The notes below the pieces were generated by a model, which was not told the DNA's origin, did no database searches, and saw nothing but the letters and a program-made list of their open reading frames with translations. 64,000 nt of DNA from Sphagnum compactum (taxonomy: Eukaryota; Bryophyta; Sphagnopsida; Sphagnales). Both the position numbers and the translations under genes were made by a program. The stretch's first letter is position 1. Every line of letters begins with the position of its first letter. The stretch spans positions 13,384,304 to 13,448,303 of the forward strand of contig OZ234496.1 of the NCBI GenBank assembly GCA_965153455.1. Direction: 5' to 3'. Shown in pieces: positions 25,901 to 35,519 of the stretch.

Positions 25901-26664
25901 ACCTCGAAATGTGTAGCAACTTGCCAAATTGCAGGTGAACCAACAATATAATCGACAGTGCTACGCCCCCCATTTGCCAAGCAAGTGAACTCCCTTGATT
26001 CGTCACCAGGTGTCCAGCCATTGAAAATGAGCAACCCAACGTCACAACATAGGTCCAGGAGCTTGCGGCCCCAGCTGCTTAACACTGGCGTCGCGGTTTT
26101 GTTGCTTACCCACAACGCTTGGTTGCTCAGTCTCAGCGAGCTCAAGCACTTATAATAGTTCACAAAGGTCGATAGTGTCAATGGTATCTGGTAACGCTGT
26201 AGCACGCGCATTAAAATCTCCTCCTAATAGTACTATGCCCCCTAGAGTTTGAACTTCACCAATATCTGTTGCCGGGTTTTGGAATAAGGATTCGCTCTCG
26301 TGTTTGGAGCCAACAGGGGCAGCATACACCACGCAGACAAACAAGTCAAGGGCAACACCCCTGCTGACCCGTAGCCATAGATAAGAATTGTGGCTTCCTT
26401 CCTTCCACTGTGACAGGTTTGGGCTGAGGTGGTTGTGAAAGTAAGCAACAACCCCCCCACTATGTTTTATCGTTTTTGTTCTTCCGGCTGCACAGTGCGT
26501 GCTACCACAAGTGAGTCAAACCCTTCAACGTGTGGCAAATGTTGGCCTGGGAAATGCCAGGTTTCAGTTAATAAGACAAGGTCAACATCCTGAAATAGCT
26601 CTAGTATTTGCACCCCCCCTTCCAATTTATTTACACCACCCCCGTACATGTTCCATAATACCAT
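22920..26664 (-). pseudogene. LINE ORF2 remnant: endonuclease and reverse transcriptase
   Basis: The start is probably the ATG at 26664 (MVLWNMYGGG), 28 bp after the ORF1 stop. The endonuclease is seen as VLLTETWHF (26.6 kb), LLGGDFNARATALP (26.2 kb) and STVDYIVGSP with SDHKPLRL (25.9 kb). The RT begins near 25.2 kb with LQKNKAAGLDGMKAE, then NYRGITIGPILAKL, GQAGFRKDYRTTDQ and CCFVDFK (25.0-24.75 kb). The catalytic box at 24456-24467 reads FANN, both Asp codons having become Asn by G-to-A. It continues through ERGFTMNVKKTKVMVF and LFNTLVRSTASYACEVW (24.1 kb) to a C-terminal part with MGKVEDEKHLFLVFP (23.18 kb). At least six frame changes are needed to read it through. Confidence 0.75.
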
Positions 26665-26691
26665 GCATAGGTCCCTCTGGTCCCCGTGCCC

Positions 26692-27560
26692 TTAGATAGA
26701 GAAGGGCGAGCAAATCCGGGTGTCATTGATGAAAAGTTTAGTTGCGCGCCAAAAGGCGCGCTTGCGTGTCGCCTTGGCCTCTTTGAACAGCGGCCACAGC
26801 TCTGATTTGAGCGCTTGCTGCGCAAGCGTGAAGTCCTCGTCTAGGCCTAGCTTGGTCCTCACCAAGCCTTTGAGCCCTCGTAGTGCGGCCTGGCAGTCCT
26901 CCTTCATTGCGAATTTGAGCAGCACCACACTGGGGCGCGCGTGCGCTGCCGAGGTGGAGGCTTGTGCGGTCGCAGGTCGCATGGCGACGACGACCTTGGC
27001 GCACAGCCTCATTTGCCCTTGCAACAGCTTTGTGTTGAGTCGCTGCACGAGCTCCTCATCGATTTTTCCCTCCTTGGCCTCGAAGCCCGTGAGGCGTAGG
27101 TTGAGCTTGCACTCCTCCTATTTGGGCGCATCGGCCAGGGTCTCCACAGCCCGGCTGACCACTTAGCGCACGTTCTGGCCATGACTGTGGTCCACTTGGG
27201 TTCCTCCGTAGAAGCAACCTTGGCTGTGACAGTCGCGGCCACCTTGCGTTCCATCAGCTGGTTGACCACAAGGTTGCTAGCGGCTGCGAAAGACACAATG
27301 TTCTCGATGGCCGCCTCCATCTTGGACAGTCGCGCGTCAACAAGTGAGCTGTCGATCTTGAAGCCCATGACTAGCCAGTGCCCGGCCAGGGCTGCCTAGT
27401 AGATCGCCAAGGGTGCATTATCTGGAACGTTGAGCCCGACGTTGTTGGAGTGCGTCTTGGCAATGTCCTTCTTTAGCGTGAAAATGTCTGACGCTACAAT
27501 GAAAAGACACAGCAGCGGTGCGGCATCGAGTGCGATCGCGGAGTTCTTCAAATCTTAAAC
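26692..27560 (-). pseudogene. LINE ORF1 remnant
   Basis: The minus-strand frame can be read from about 27555 (KNSAIALDAAPLL), through an in-frame TAG near 27397, to MGFKIDSSLVDARLSKMEAAIENIV, a short coiled-coil-like stretch (27368-27290). A frameshift near 27170 moves the reading to the frame with VQRLNTKLLQGQMRLCAK (27048 onwards). It ends in ELWPLFKEAKATRKRAFW and a stop at 26692. ORF1 proteins of LINEs bind the element's RNA. The placement just before the endonuclease ORF supports this call; I see no zinc knuckle here. Confidence 0.55.
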
Positions 27561-28950
27561 CTTAAACCAATGTCTATTTTTTAAAAGGACTTGGGAAATA
27601 AAAAAACACATGGGTTTTAGCCATTAAAAATTTTAGAAATTTGGTATAGGAGAAGGGCTTGTGGTCAGAAGATCCCAATACAGCTTGGCTGGTACATTGT
27701 TGAAAACAAGTTTCTTCAAGCAGGTAAGTGAGCTGAAAATACAAAGGGAGAAATCCAGACAATGTTTTACGGTTTAGAGAAGTGAAAGAGAAGAGATGAG
27801 AGCAGGTTTAGGGTTTTAAGAAAAGAAGAGGTCTAAGGTTTAAAGAAGAGAAGAAAAAGAGAATAGAAGAGCTTTGGAGAAGAGAAGAGATGAGGTTTTA
27901 GGGTTCAAGGAAGAGAAGAGAAAGAGAACAAAATAGAAAAGAAGAGTTTAGGGTTTAGAAAACAGAAAAGAAGAAAAGAGAAGAGAGAAAGAGACCAGAA
28001 TTACGTCCCTCCCCAAAAAAAAAAAAAAAGGCCTGGAACCAAGAACCTGGAACTGTCCTTGCTAGCGTTTGTGCTGCAGCGAGGACAGTGGCGATGGCGG
28101 GCCCAACCTCTTTCAACCTTGGGTGAATGAACGCGGGGTGGGGGCTGCTCTGTTGCTACCATTCCTGCTGCTTCCTTCCACACTACGCGGTTGTCTTACT
28201 CGTCTCTCTCGCGCTTGCTCGCACTGTAGCGACGAAGATAGACAGAAGAGAAACAAACATAGCAGTAGCAGCAGCAACAGCACTAGAACAGTAGCAGTAC
28301 AAACCTCCCTCGTTCCTTCCTTCCCCTTCCCTTTTTTTTTCTTTTCTATTCTTTTCTTCTCTTCCTTTCTTTTACCTTCCTTCCAAGCTCATAGGTTGTA
28401 GCAGCAGCAGCAGACGCAATGCAGCAAGAAGCTTGAAGCAATGGCACCCTTGTGCTGGAAAAAGAAGAAAACCACTAAAGAAAAACAAAGAGAAAAAGAT
28501 AGATAGAAGCTTGAAGTGAGAAGCTTGATTCAAGGCATTTTTTTTTCATTTTTTTCATGCAGCTGAGGTGGCAATAATTCCAAAGATGATTTAGCCAGAT
28601 TTGGTGATTACAAAAACTGAAAATAATTTTTTAGGAGCATCCTTCTTTATTTTGGCGACCTACTAGAACTTAGTGTAACATTTAGCAAATATTAATATAT
28701 CTTTCTAAATTTTTATTGAAATTTGGCGACCCAAAAACCCAGAAAACCCAAATTTCACCACTTTGAAAATGAATTTTGACAAAAAAAAGATTGATCAAAG
28801 GGGATCAAGGGGATCACCAACGGCTTGACCTAGCCACTAGTAGATCTACATTATTCAGCAACATACATCAACAATTTGTTGTGACAATCCTTGTGCTCTA
28901 ATAGCTACTAAAACATGTGGACGTTCCCTCCCTTGCCATTTTGACCGGCT
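27561..28950. other. Purine block with telomere-like motifs, then pyrimidine tract; no gene
   Basis: From about 27770 to 28000 the plus strand is almost pure purine (agaagagaag-type) with TTTAGGG-like motifs interspersed near 27806, 27897 and 27950. A run of 13 A is near 28017-28030. From 28310 to 28390 the strand is pyrimidine-rich (ccttccttcccc type). CAG-like triplets occur near 28262 and 28400. Some of this may be LINE 5' leader, since it lies upstream of ORF1. From 28580 to 28950 the sequence is AT-rich with ggcgacc motifs and no gene. Confidence 0.4.
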
Positions 28951-28953
28951 TGC

Positions 28954-29199
28954 ATCTATCTAACATATACAGTTTATGTCGAAAAGATACAGAGTTGAAC
29001 TAATTTGGAAACATTAGGCAATTTACTTTATACCACCTATTTTATTTTGTTTTTGGTTTCTAGTCTTATTTTATTAGTAGCCATGATTGGGGCTATAGTA
29101 CTTACTATGCATAAAACTACTCAGGTCAAAAGACAGGATGTGTTCCGACAAAATGCTATAGATTTTCAAAGTACTATAAAAAAAATTAGAGATATCTAA
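28954..29199 (+). pseudogene. nad6: nad6 fragment (NADH dehydrogenase subunit 6, C-terminal part)
   Basis: Nad6 is a membrane subunit of respiratory complex I. The frame reads YLTYTVYVEKIQS, then a stop at 28996-28998, then TNLETLGNLLYTTYF, a hydrophobic transmembrane stretch (LVSSLILLVAMIGAIVL) and the C-terminus VKRQDVFRQNAIDFQ...KKIRDI with its natural stop at 29197-29199. In the family a Trp stands where the internal stop now lies (TGG to TGA, G-to-A). The N-terminal half is absent. The ending KKIRDI is like the bryophyte proteins I know; seed-plant Nad6 ends differently. It is non-functional here. Confidence 0.8.
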
Positions 29200-29929
29200 G
29201 GGCTTCAGCTCTTTGAGGCCATGAAGAAGCTCGGAAATCAAAATATATATTTTGATTTTATTTATGGGAGGACCTCTATTTTAGGAAGGGACAAAGTAAG
29301 CAATAAAAAGAGTATGTATTTTGATGCAATGACAAGTATAATAAACCTTCAAAAAAGAGGGCACCTGTATATTTGGACAGGAACCAACTTAATTTGCATA
29401 GCAAATCAAGGGTCGAGAAGATAAAAACGAAAAGGAAGGCGCGTAGCGAAATATATATTCTTTTTTGTACGCCTCTTTTAAGAAGCGCTCTTCTGCTGTG
29501 CCCTTTCAATTTCTGCTTCTTTTCTTCACAAAGCAAAGAAAGCGGGTAAACCTCTGAGTAAACCCCCGGAAAGCTAACATTTTCCGGGACTGAAGTCCCG
29601 CTCTTCCTTCATAGAGACAATAATAAATGTGGGGTGAGGGGGGGTGAAAAAAATATAGATTTTTTTGACGTGTGTTAGATAATAAGCTGGGCGGACGACT
29701 TAAGTCCTACTTTACCTTTTATTAGTCGAAAAATGGAAAAAATAAATTCTATATTTTGTAAAATAATTTGTTGTGACCTGCACATTGCAATCGCCAATGA
29801 GCGTAGAGCAGAACGGCAAATAAAGGTGGTGGCATGGCGACTCATTTTCTTCTCTAAGTTACTGCATTGCCCTTGATACATTTATCTTTTCTATTCAATT
29901 GAATATCAAAATTCATTTACTATAAGTAA
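29200..29929 (+). other. Mitochondrial spacer inside the NUMT
   Basis: No gene is recognised. The sequence has features of plant mitochondrial intergenic DNA, such as ggcgcgtagcgaa and a short inverted repeat around ccggaaagctaacattttccgg near 29567-29588. A group II intron end upstream of rpl2 could lie here but I cannot show it. The missing first part of rpl2 is not found in this stretch. Confidence 0.45.
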
Positions 29930-31015
29930 ACTCTACCACCTTTAGATATATTTTCTTTTTCTCTATATTACCTCTTTGTACGTGGTTCTTTAGTCCCTTT
30001 CGGTAGTTTTCTTACTCTCCCCAGGATAGCTTTAGCTGGGGCAAAGCCCGCTTTCTTTGCTTTGCAAAGCAAAGACTTCAGAGGAGATAATACGTTCTCT
30101 CAAAGTGAAAGCCAAAGATGGAAAACGTATAGCATTTTCTGGGCGCAGAAAATCGAACGCAAAGCGCTTTCTTGGCTTAAAAAGAAAAACGATTTTTTTG
30201 CTGTGCATAAAAATCAAAAAAACAATATATTTTTCTTTTTTGAACCCGAACATAGCAAAGAAAGACCGAAGGTTGAAGCGGGCAAAGTAGATTATGCGCC
30301 TTTTACTTATATATTAGCTAGTGATCAATTGGAAGCTGGCAAGACGGTGATAAATTGTGATTGGTCTAAACCTTCAACCTCGTCCAACCACCATCAATCT
30401 TCCCATAATTTGATAGCCCATAAAGACCTTCAGTTCCAAGACCACTTTGTTTACGCAGCAGATGAAAACCAAGGGTCCCCTAGGGTGGAAGAGCCTGTGC
30501 AAAGTACCCAGGCTGCTCCTTGGCTACGGGGAGACTACGCTTTAGGTGAAAATCAAAACATACTTGATTCATATTATCAAATGGTAGGAAATTGCATATC
30601 ATTAGCTAATATACCTATAGGTACATGGGTACATAATATTGAATGGAATCCAAGTCAAGGCGCAAAGTTGATTCGAGCTGCAGGAACTTTTGCTCAAATA
30701 ATTAAGAAATTTGAAAATACACCACAATGTATTGTGCGGTTACCTTCGGGTGTTGACAAACTCATAGATTCCCGATGCCGAGCTACCATCGGTATAGTGT
30801 CTAATCTTCGTCATGGTAAACATAAGCTTCACAAAGCAGGGCAAAGCCGATGGTTAGGCAGACGTCCTATTGTTCGGGGTGTTGCTATGAATCCAGTTGA
30901 TCATCCTCATGGAGGAGGTGAAGGACGCACGAAAGGAGGTAGACCCTCGGTATCACCTTGGGGAAAGCCCAGCAAAGGTGGATTTAAAACAATAGTAAGA
31001 AAACGCAAAAATTAG
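29930..31015 (+). pseudogene. rpl2: rpl2, 3' portion (mitochondrial ribosomal protein L2), 5' end missing
   Basis: L2 is a core protein of the large ribosomal subunit. The frame is open from 29930, after a stop at 29927-29929, to TAG at 31013-31015, about 361 codons. It has [19 protein letters not shown] near the start, a variable middle, and the conserved C-terminal L2 domain: [58 protein letters not shown] and [19 protein letters not shown]. The N-terminal RNA-binding domain expected in L2 is absent, so this is a truncated copy or a second exon. The stop is 3 bp before rps19. The long variable middle is like bryophyte mitochondrial L2. The frame itself is undamaged, suggesting a fairly recent transfer. 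Confidence 0.75.
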
Positions 31016-31018
31016 TTT

Positions 31019-31300
31019 ATGACACGATTTGTATGGAAAGGCCCTTTTGTAGATGCTTGCTTGTTCAAGCAGAAAAAGATCAAGTGGAAAATTTGGTCAC
31101 GTAGATCTTGTATTTTGCCTCAATTTGTTGGTTGCTACGCACAAATTTATAATGGAAAAGGTTTTGTTGGTTTAAAGATTACTGAAGAAATGGTTGGTCA
31201 TAAATTTGGAGAGTTTGCTTCTACACGAAAACCCTCTTCCTCTGGGAAGAGAGCTTCGCCCTCGAAGACCAAAGTAAAACCGAAAGAAAAGGTACGATAG
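31019..31300 (+). CDS. rps19: rps19, mitochondrial ribosomal protein S19, full-length NUMT copy
   Basis: S19 is a small-subunit ribosomal protein. The 93-codon frame starts at ATG 31019 ([16 protein letters not shown]). It shows the family core [34 protein letters not shown] and FGEFASTRK, and ends in a basic tail KPKEKVR. Length and motifs match a complete bryophyte-type mitochondrial S19. It sits 3 bp after rpl2 and 6 bp before rps3. As a nuclear insertion it has no visible nuclear promoter or targeting extension, so expression is unlikely although the frame is intact. The 3' 136 bp are repeated in inverted orientation at 32828-32963. Confidence 0.8.
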   Translation: MTRFVWKGPFVDACLFKQKKIKWKIWSRRSCILPQFVGCYAQIYNGKGFVGLKITEEMVGHKFGEFASTRKPSSSGKRASPSKTKVKPKEKVR

Positions 31301-31306
31301 TAAGCT

Positions 31307-31891
31307 ATGGCGCAAAAAGTAAATCCAATTTCAGTCAGACTCAAACTAAATCGTAGTTCAGATTCAAGTTGGTTTAGTGATTATTATTATGGAAAATTAA
31401 TGTATCAAGATGTAAATTTTATAGATTATTTTAGTTCAATACGTCTACCTACAGGAAACACGTTCGGCTTTCGTCTTGGTAGCTTTATTACTCACCATTT
31501 TCCTAAAAGGACATTTATTCACGTATTTTTTTTAGATCGACTTAGCCAATTAAAACGTACAGGCCTTGAGGCAATACAATCTGTCAAGTTGATTAAGCGT
31601 ATTGATGACGGTACAGAAATACAGCAAAAGGAAGTCAAGATTTGGCGTGAAAAACGCTATGGATATCATGATCGATTACCATCAATACACGAAATTGATC
31701 AATTACTTCAAGTCAGCAGTTGGATGGCCTCCAAACATTCTACTTTTTCAAGCTTAAGTTGGAAAGACGTTTTGAAGAATAATGACAGAAGAACGTTAGA
31801 AAAAAGCTATGCATTTTCTCGTTTCGGGCCTTTCTGTAAAATTAGCAAGGTATTTCCACAGACCATTCCAAATGATCTGAGACTACGCTAG
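31307..31891 (+). pseudogene. rps3: rps3, 5' portion (mitochondrial ribosomal protein S3), 3' truncated
   Basis: S3 is a small-subunit ribosomal protein. The frame starts [19 protein letters not shown] and continues with GNTFGFRLGSF, HHFPKRTFIHVFFLDRL, SVKLIKRIDD, YGYHDRLPSIHEIDQLL and ending near YAFSRFGP. It then runs about 19 unrelated residues to a stop at 31889-31891. The S3 C-terminal domain is missing, so the copy breaks around 31830. Codons about 25 and 83, where vascular plants often have the rps3i74 and rps3i249 introns, are uninterrupted. That points either to an intron-free lineage such as liverwort or moss or to a retroprocessed gene. Confidence 0.75.
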
Positions 31892-32663
31892 CCTGCTATT
31901 ATACGAGATGAGCCCCTCTGGCAAATCAAAGTTTCTTTTGGTCAAACTGGACCTGCAGTTAACCACAAGAAACTCTCTTGTAGTGACGCACATAAATGCA
32001 CGCTGTCAAGCTCTCAGTCTGCCATTGATAAATTATGGTAAGACCAAAATGGGAAGAAAACCCCTACGAGCATTGCAGAGCCTCATCGAGAGAGCAGATT
32101 ACCCAAACTACTGGGGACAAGAGACTAAACGACATCTCGATACAAGACGGCCTCAAACCAAAAAGGGGCTAAGAACAAACTGTAGGCAACACCGGTGAAG
32201 TTCACTTCAGTCATCTGGACGGAGGTGGATGGCAGAGGGCCCATAGTACTCGCTTGAACTAAGAAGGCGCAGCAAAAATAGATTTTTTTTGCTATAACTG
32301 TTATCAGAATAAAAGGAAAGGGGCCTAAGTGTCTACTATATCTTAGCAGACCATATTCGACCAAGTCTTCTAGCCAGGCTCCCACAAATCCCAAATGAAA
32401 TTCGTTCAAAAATACGAAGAAAAAAACAATTAGGGGGGCTGTTGCTAATAGACTTTTGGATTTTGAGCCTTCTTAAAGATGAGGAAAACTATTTGGACCT
32501 GCAAAACATCATGGGTAACCTGTTATAGATTATGGCTTACATAAAACTAAGACCACAAGACCTAAATTAATGACAGCGATACCAGACAGAACGACCATTG
32601 ATGGGACCTCTCAAAATAAACTGCGAGCCATGCGAGACAGAGCGCAATAATCAAGAAAAAGTT
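31892..32663 (+). other. Mitochondrial-type segment, possibly group II intron derived
   Basis: This lies between the rps3 break and the inverted repeat. Stretches such as gtgaagttcacttcagtc followed by atctggacggaggtgg, and gagcccctctggcaaatc, look like the conserved RNA part of plant mitochondrial group II introns. I cannot fold it here. A short plus-strand frame (31908-32198) is Lys/Arg-rich and could be a maturase-leader remnant, but no RT motif is visible. Its join to rps3 at about 31830 does not correspond to a known rps3 intron site. Confidence 0.35.
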
Positions 32664-32963
32664 AACGTGTTTCCTGTAGGTAGACGTATTGAACTAAAAT
32701 AATCTATAAAATTTACATCTTGATACAATAATTTTCCATAATAATAATCACTAAACCAACTTGAATCTGAACTACGATTTAGTTTGAGTCTGACTGAAAT
32801 TGGATTTACTTTTTGCGCCATAGCTTACTATCGTACCTTTTCTTTCGGTTTTACTTTGGTCTTCAAGGGCGAAGCTCTCTTCCCAGAGGAAGAGGGTTTT
32901 CGTGTAGAAGCAAACTCTCCAAATTTATGACCAACCATTTCTTTAGTAATCTTTAAACCAACA
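32664..32963 (-). repeat. Inverted copy of the rps19-rps3 junction (rps19 tail and rps3 start)
   Basis: The reverse complement matches 31165-31464 over exactly 300 bp with three substitutions that I found (at rps19 Glu/Lys, rps19 Ser/Leu and rps3 Met/Leu codons). On the minus strand it holds the last 44 codons of rps19 (stop at 32828-32830) and the first 52 codons of rps3 (ATG at 32819-32821). Outside the 300 bp the two copies diverge abruptly at both ends. The right end is the limit of the mitochondrial insertion. Confidence 0.85.
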
Positions 32964-33109
32964 GGCAATGCAAAGATCATAGGCAAATGGGTAGTCAAAA
33001 CACAACATGTTTCAAACAAACAATTCACCATCATCCTGGCAATGTTGGATGGGAACTATCACTACAACACATCTTGGATTTTATAATCAATTAACAAAAT
33101 GACAAGTGT

Positions 33110-33980
33110 TTTTTTTTACTATGTAATTGTAACTACATAATCACGTTAATGATTGTCTAGTTGTAAAGGACATTGTGCTGCCATTTAGCATTATGGTTTT
33201 GCAACTATAGTTGATATCATGATTTGATGGTTTTTGCATAAATATTCAAAAAAAATTAAAAATAAATTTAATGTATTTTTAATTGTCCAAAATTAGGTAA
33301 TAACAAAATTCTATTGATTCCTGCAATTGTTGGTGAATAATAATGACAAGTATGATCTAGTGATGTTGACATGGCATGCCATGTGCCACCAAGGTTGACT
33401 AGTAGTTGCAACACCTCATGACTTGTGACATTAACTTCAATGAATTTTCCTTTATTAATTAGTCATGTGATTAATGACAAGTTATAATATCTCCTTTTTG
33501 GGATACATGCCATGTGGCAAGAGTTCATAAAGTGTGTTCATTATATTTATATGCTAATTATTTTTATAGGTTTTGTTATTGCCCCAAGCTAATGGATGCC
33601 ACTGTGTGAATTTAGAGTCTACGTTAACAACACATTATGGGTTTTTCAACCGGTCAAAGAAATGATCACTGTCGTTTTTTTACTACAATTGTAAATATTT
33701 AATCACAAAAATCACTATGTAGTTGCAAAGGCCATTGTGATGTCATGTGATGTCATGGTTTTGTGACTATAATTAATTAGTTGTAAAAACCATCTAGCTT
33801 TGTCACTAATAACGATTCAATCTCCCATGGTGATGATGTGGCATGTTATACGCCAACAAGATGATGTGGTCCTATTTGTCAAAATTTTGATTCATGTCAT
33901 TAATTTGATGAATTAATTTCATTTATTACTTAGTTGAAAATATTGTTGTCCTTTGTGATTTAATAATGACTCGGTCTTCC
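33110..33980. repeat. Diverged direct repeat, period about 565 bp
   Basis: About 33110-33240 and 33675-33800 share tttttttacta, aattgtaa, then agttg(t/c)aaagg(a/c)cattgtg and atggttttg(c/t)(a/g)actata. About 33360 and 33830 share a gatg(t/a)tg(a/t)catggcatg(c/t) block, repeated again at about 33983. Similar gcaactaa and gtaattgtaaaggcc motifs recur near 35330 and 35430. Such repeated subterminal motifs are typical of CACTA-type transposons; no transposase is present. Confidence 0.4.
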
Positions 33981-34259
33981 ATTTGATGATGACATGGCAT
34001 GCCATTTGGCAACAAGGTGTCACAAATTTTCATGGCAATCCATGATATTTTGTGACACCATAAAATTTTGTGTGTCTTGAATTTATGGCACCAATATTTG
34101 TCATGGCATGCCATAATTTTTTTGCATGCCATGAAGTTTTTGAAGTCATGATTTCACATGCATGTGTATGTGTACTAAACAATCTATTGTTAATTTGTAA
34201 TTATGAGTACAACATTAATAATTATTTTGATAAAGCTGACACATAACTCCTTTATTATT

Positions 34260-35130
34260 TAACTATTTAACACACTAACTTAAGTTAACATACCTATTAA
34301 GTTAACCTATGTATGTAAGCTACATAGTAAAAACCTACTTCATAATATAAACTACCTTGTAAATTACTTAATTAGACATAAGAAATTTATTACATCTAGT
34401 ATGTTTAAATATACTTATAATAGGTTACTCTACTAACAGGTTAATATACGTAGGCTTGTTTAGGTTCTTAGCTTTAGGTTTTTTACCAAGTCAACTTAGG
34501 TAGGCTTGCTTAAGTTCTTAACTTTAAGTTTTTTGTCAAGTTTGTAACCATCTCAAGTTTGTGCAACTAGATGTGATTATGATGTGATTACATGCGACAT
34601 AATAATCTTAGGTTTTTTTTAGCTTAAAAATGCTTAGGTTAACCTAGACTAGGTTGGTAAGTAGTATAGGTTGACAAACTAATTCATCTTAAATAAACCT
34701 AAGGAGGTTTAAGTTTAGGCTAGGTTGGTAGGTAGTAGGTAGGTTGACATAGGTCAACCTAAGGTGGCCAAGGTTAATTCAAGGCTAAAAATCTTGAATT
34801 TTATAACTTTGTGTTAAATATAATTAGTAAAAAAAATGTGGTAGTGCAATGGATGAAGACTTGCACCCCAAAGTGAAAGTGAGGGGTTCAAGTCCTCATT
34901 CTTGCAACCTATGATACCTAGGCCATTTGGTTTAGGTTAAGTAGCCTACTTTAATCTTTTTGGGCTAAGAGTTCGATGTTTGTTTTTAATTTAGGCCACC
35001 TAACTTAGGTTAGGTAACCTAAGTTGCCTAGCATAGATAGCTAGCCCAATTAGGTTAAACTTGGTTGAATTTTGGCTAGGCGAGTTAAGCTAGGTTGACT
35101 TTTGGTTAAACTAGTTACATGGGCTAAGTT
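34260..35130. repeat. Low-complexity block rich in taggtt/aacctaa motifs
   Basis: Degenerate copies of aggttaacctaa, aggttgac and taggcta occur on both strands throughout this block, with no strict period and no open frame. I infer an old, diverged simple-sequence or minisatellite expansion; nothing else is visible apart from the tRNA-like element inside it. Confidence 0.4.
34835..34915 (+). mobile_element. tRNA-like SINE head or tRNA pseudogene
   Basis: A box A match, tagtgcaatgg (34842-34852), fits the pol III consensus TRGYNNARNNG. A box B match, ggttcaagtcc (34885-34895), fits GGTTCRANYCC exactly. They are 32 bp apart, as in tRNA-type promoters. The T stem-loop can form (gagg/cctc around the box B loop), but I cannot close a proper anticodon or acceptor stem, so this is not a functional tRNA. 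A tRNA-derived SINE is the likeliest identity; its 3' end is not defined. Confidence 0.5.
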
Positions 35131-35519
35131 AGGTTGATTTTTGGTATTGTGCAATGATTCATAATGTGTTTATAGATTCCATCCATCAAGGCATCTTTTG
35201 TAACATTTAGTTGAATAAAACAACTATGTTGAAATGACATGCATTTTACACGTCATACCAAGGTTGGTGATGGCATGAAATTTCATTGTTATGAATTTAA
35301 AAAAAAATCCTAGTTGTTAAAACAATTAGGCTTTGCAACTAAACATCCCTTGCAATTAAACGGTGAAAGGACATGAGTTTAGCAACTCATTAGTCATTAG
35401 TCACATATGTCCTTTCTGACTAGTATGTAATTGTAAAGGCCAGTTGCAAAACACGAAATATGTTGTTGTGGTACAAGTACATTTATGTATGAAGTAATGT
35501 AGTTTGTTTTGTAACTATG

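Larger units (their letters stand above)
22683..27560 (-). mobile_element. Decayed LINE (non-LTR retrotransposon), minus strand
   Basis: Minus-strand fragments encode an ORF1 (27.56-26.69 kb) followed closely by an ORF2 with an AP-type endonuclease, a reverse transcriptase and a C-terminal Cys/His-like region. A T run on the plus strand at 22684-22692 fits the poly(A) tail. The coding part is clearly richer in G+C (26.7-27.5 kb is over half G+C) than the AT-rich surroundings, which sets it off as an insertion. Many frameshifts and stops break both ORFs. It is a plant LINE; I cannot place the clade safely. No target-site duplication was found. Confidence 0.8.
28954..32963 (+). mobile_element. 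Mitochondrial DNA insertion in the nuclear genome (NUMT)
   Basis: The block contains, in order on the plus strand, a nad6 3' fragment, an intergenic spacer, a large 3' part of rpl2, a complete rps19, the 5' part of rps3, a piece resembling group II intron sequence, and an inverted partial copy of the rps19/rps3 junction. The order rpl2-rps19-rps3 is the classic plant mitochondrial ribosomal protein cluster. The flanks are ordinary AT-rich nuclear repeat DNA and nad6 carries an internal stop, so this is a transferred copy and not a mitochondrial chromosome. The left limit is where nad6 similarity starts; the right limit is where the inverted copy diverges from the main copy. Confidence 0.8.

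Noticed and set aside
30057-30290. Alternative frame starting just before the rpl2 frame and its minus-strand counterpart
   Set aside because: Overlaps rpl2 in other registers; only the rpl2 frame shows family motifs.
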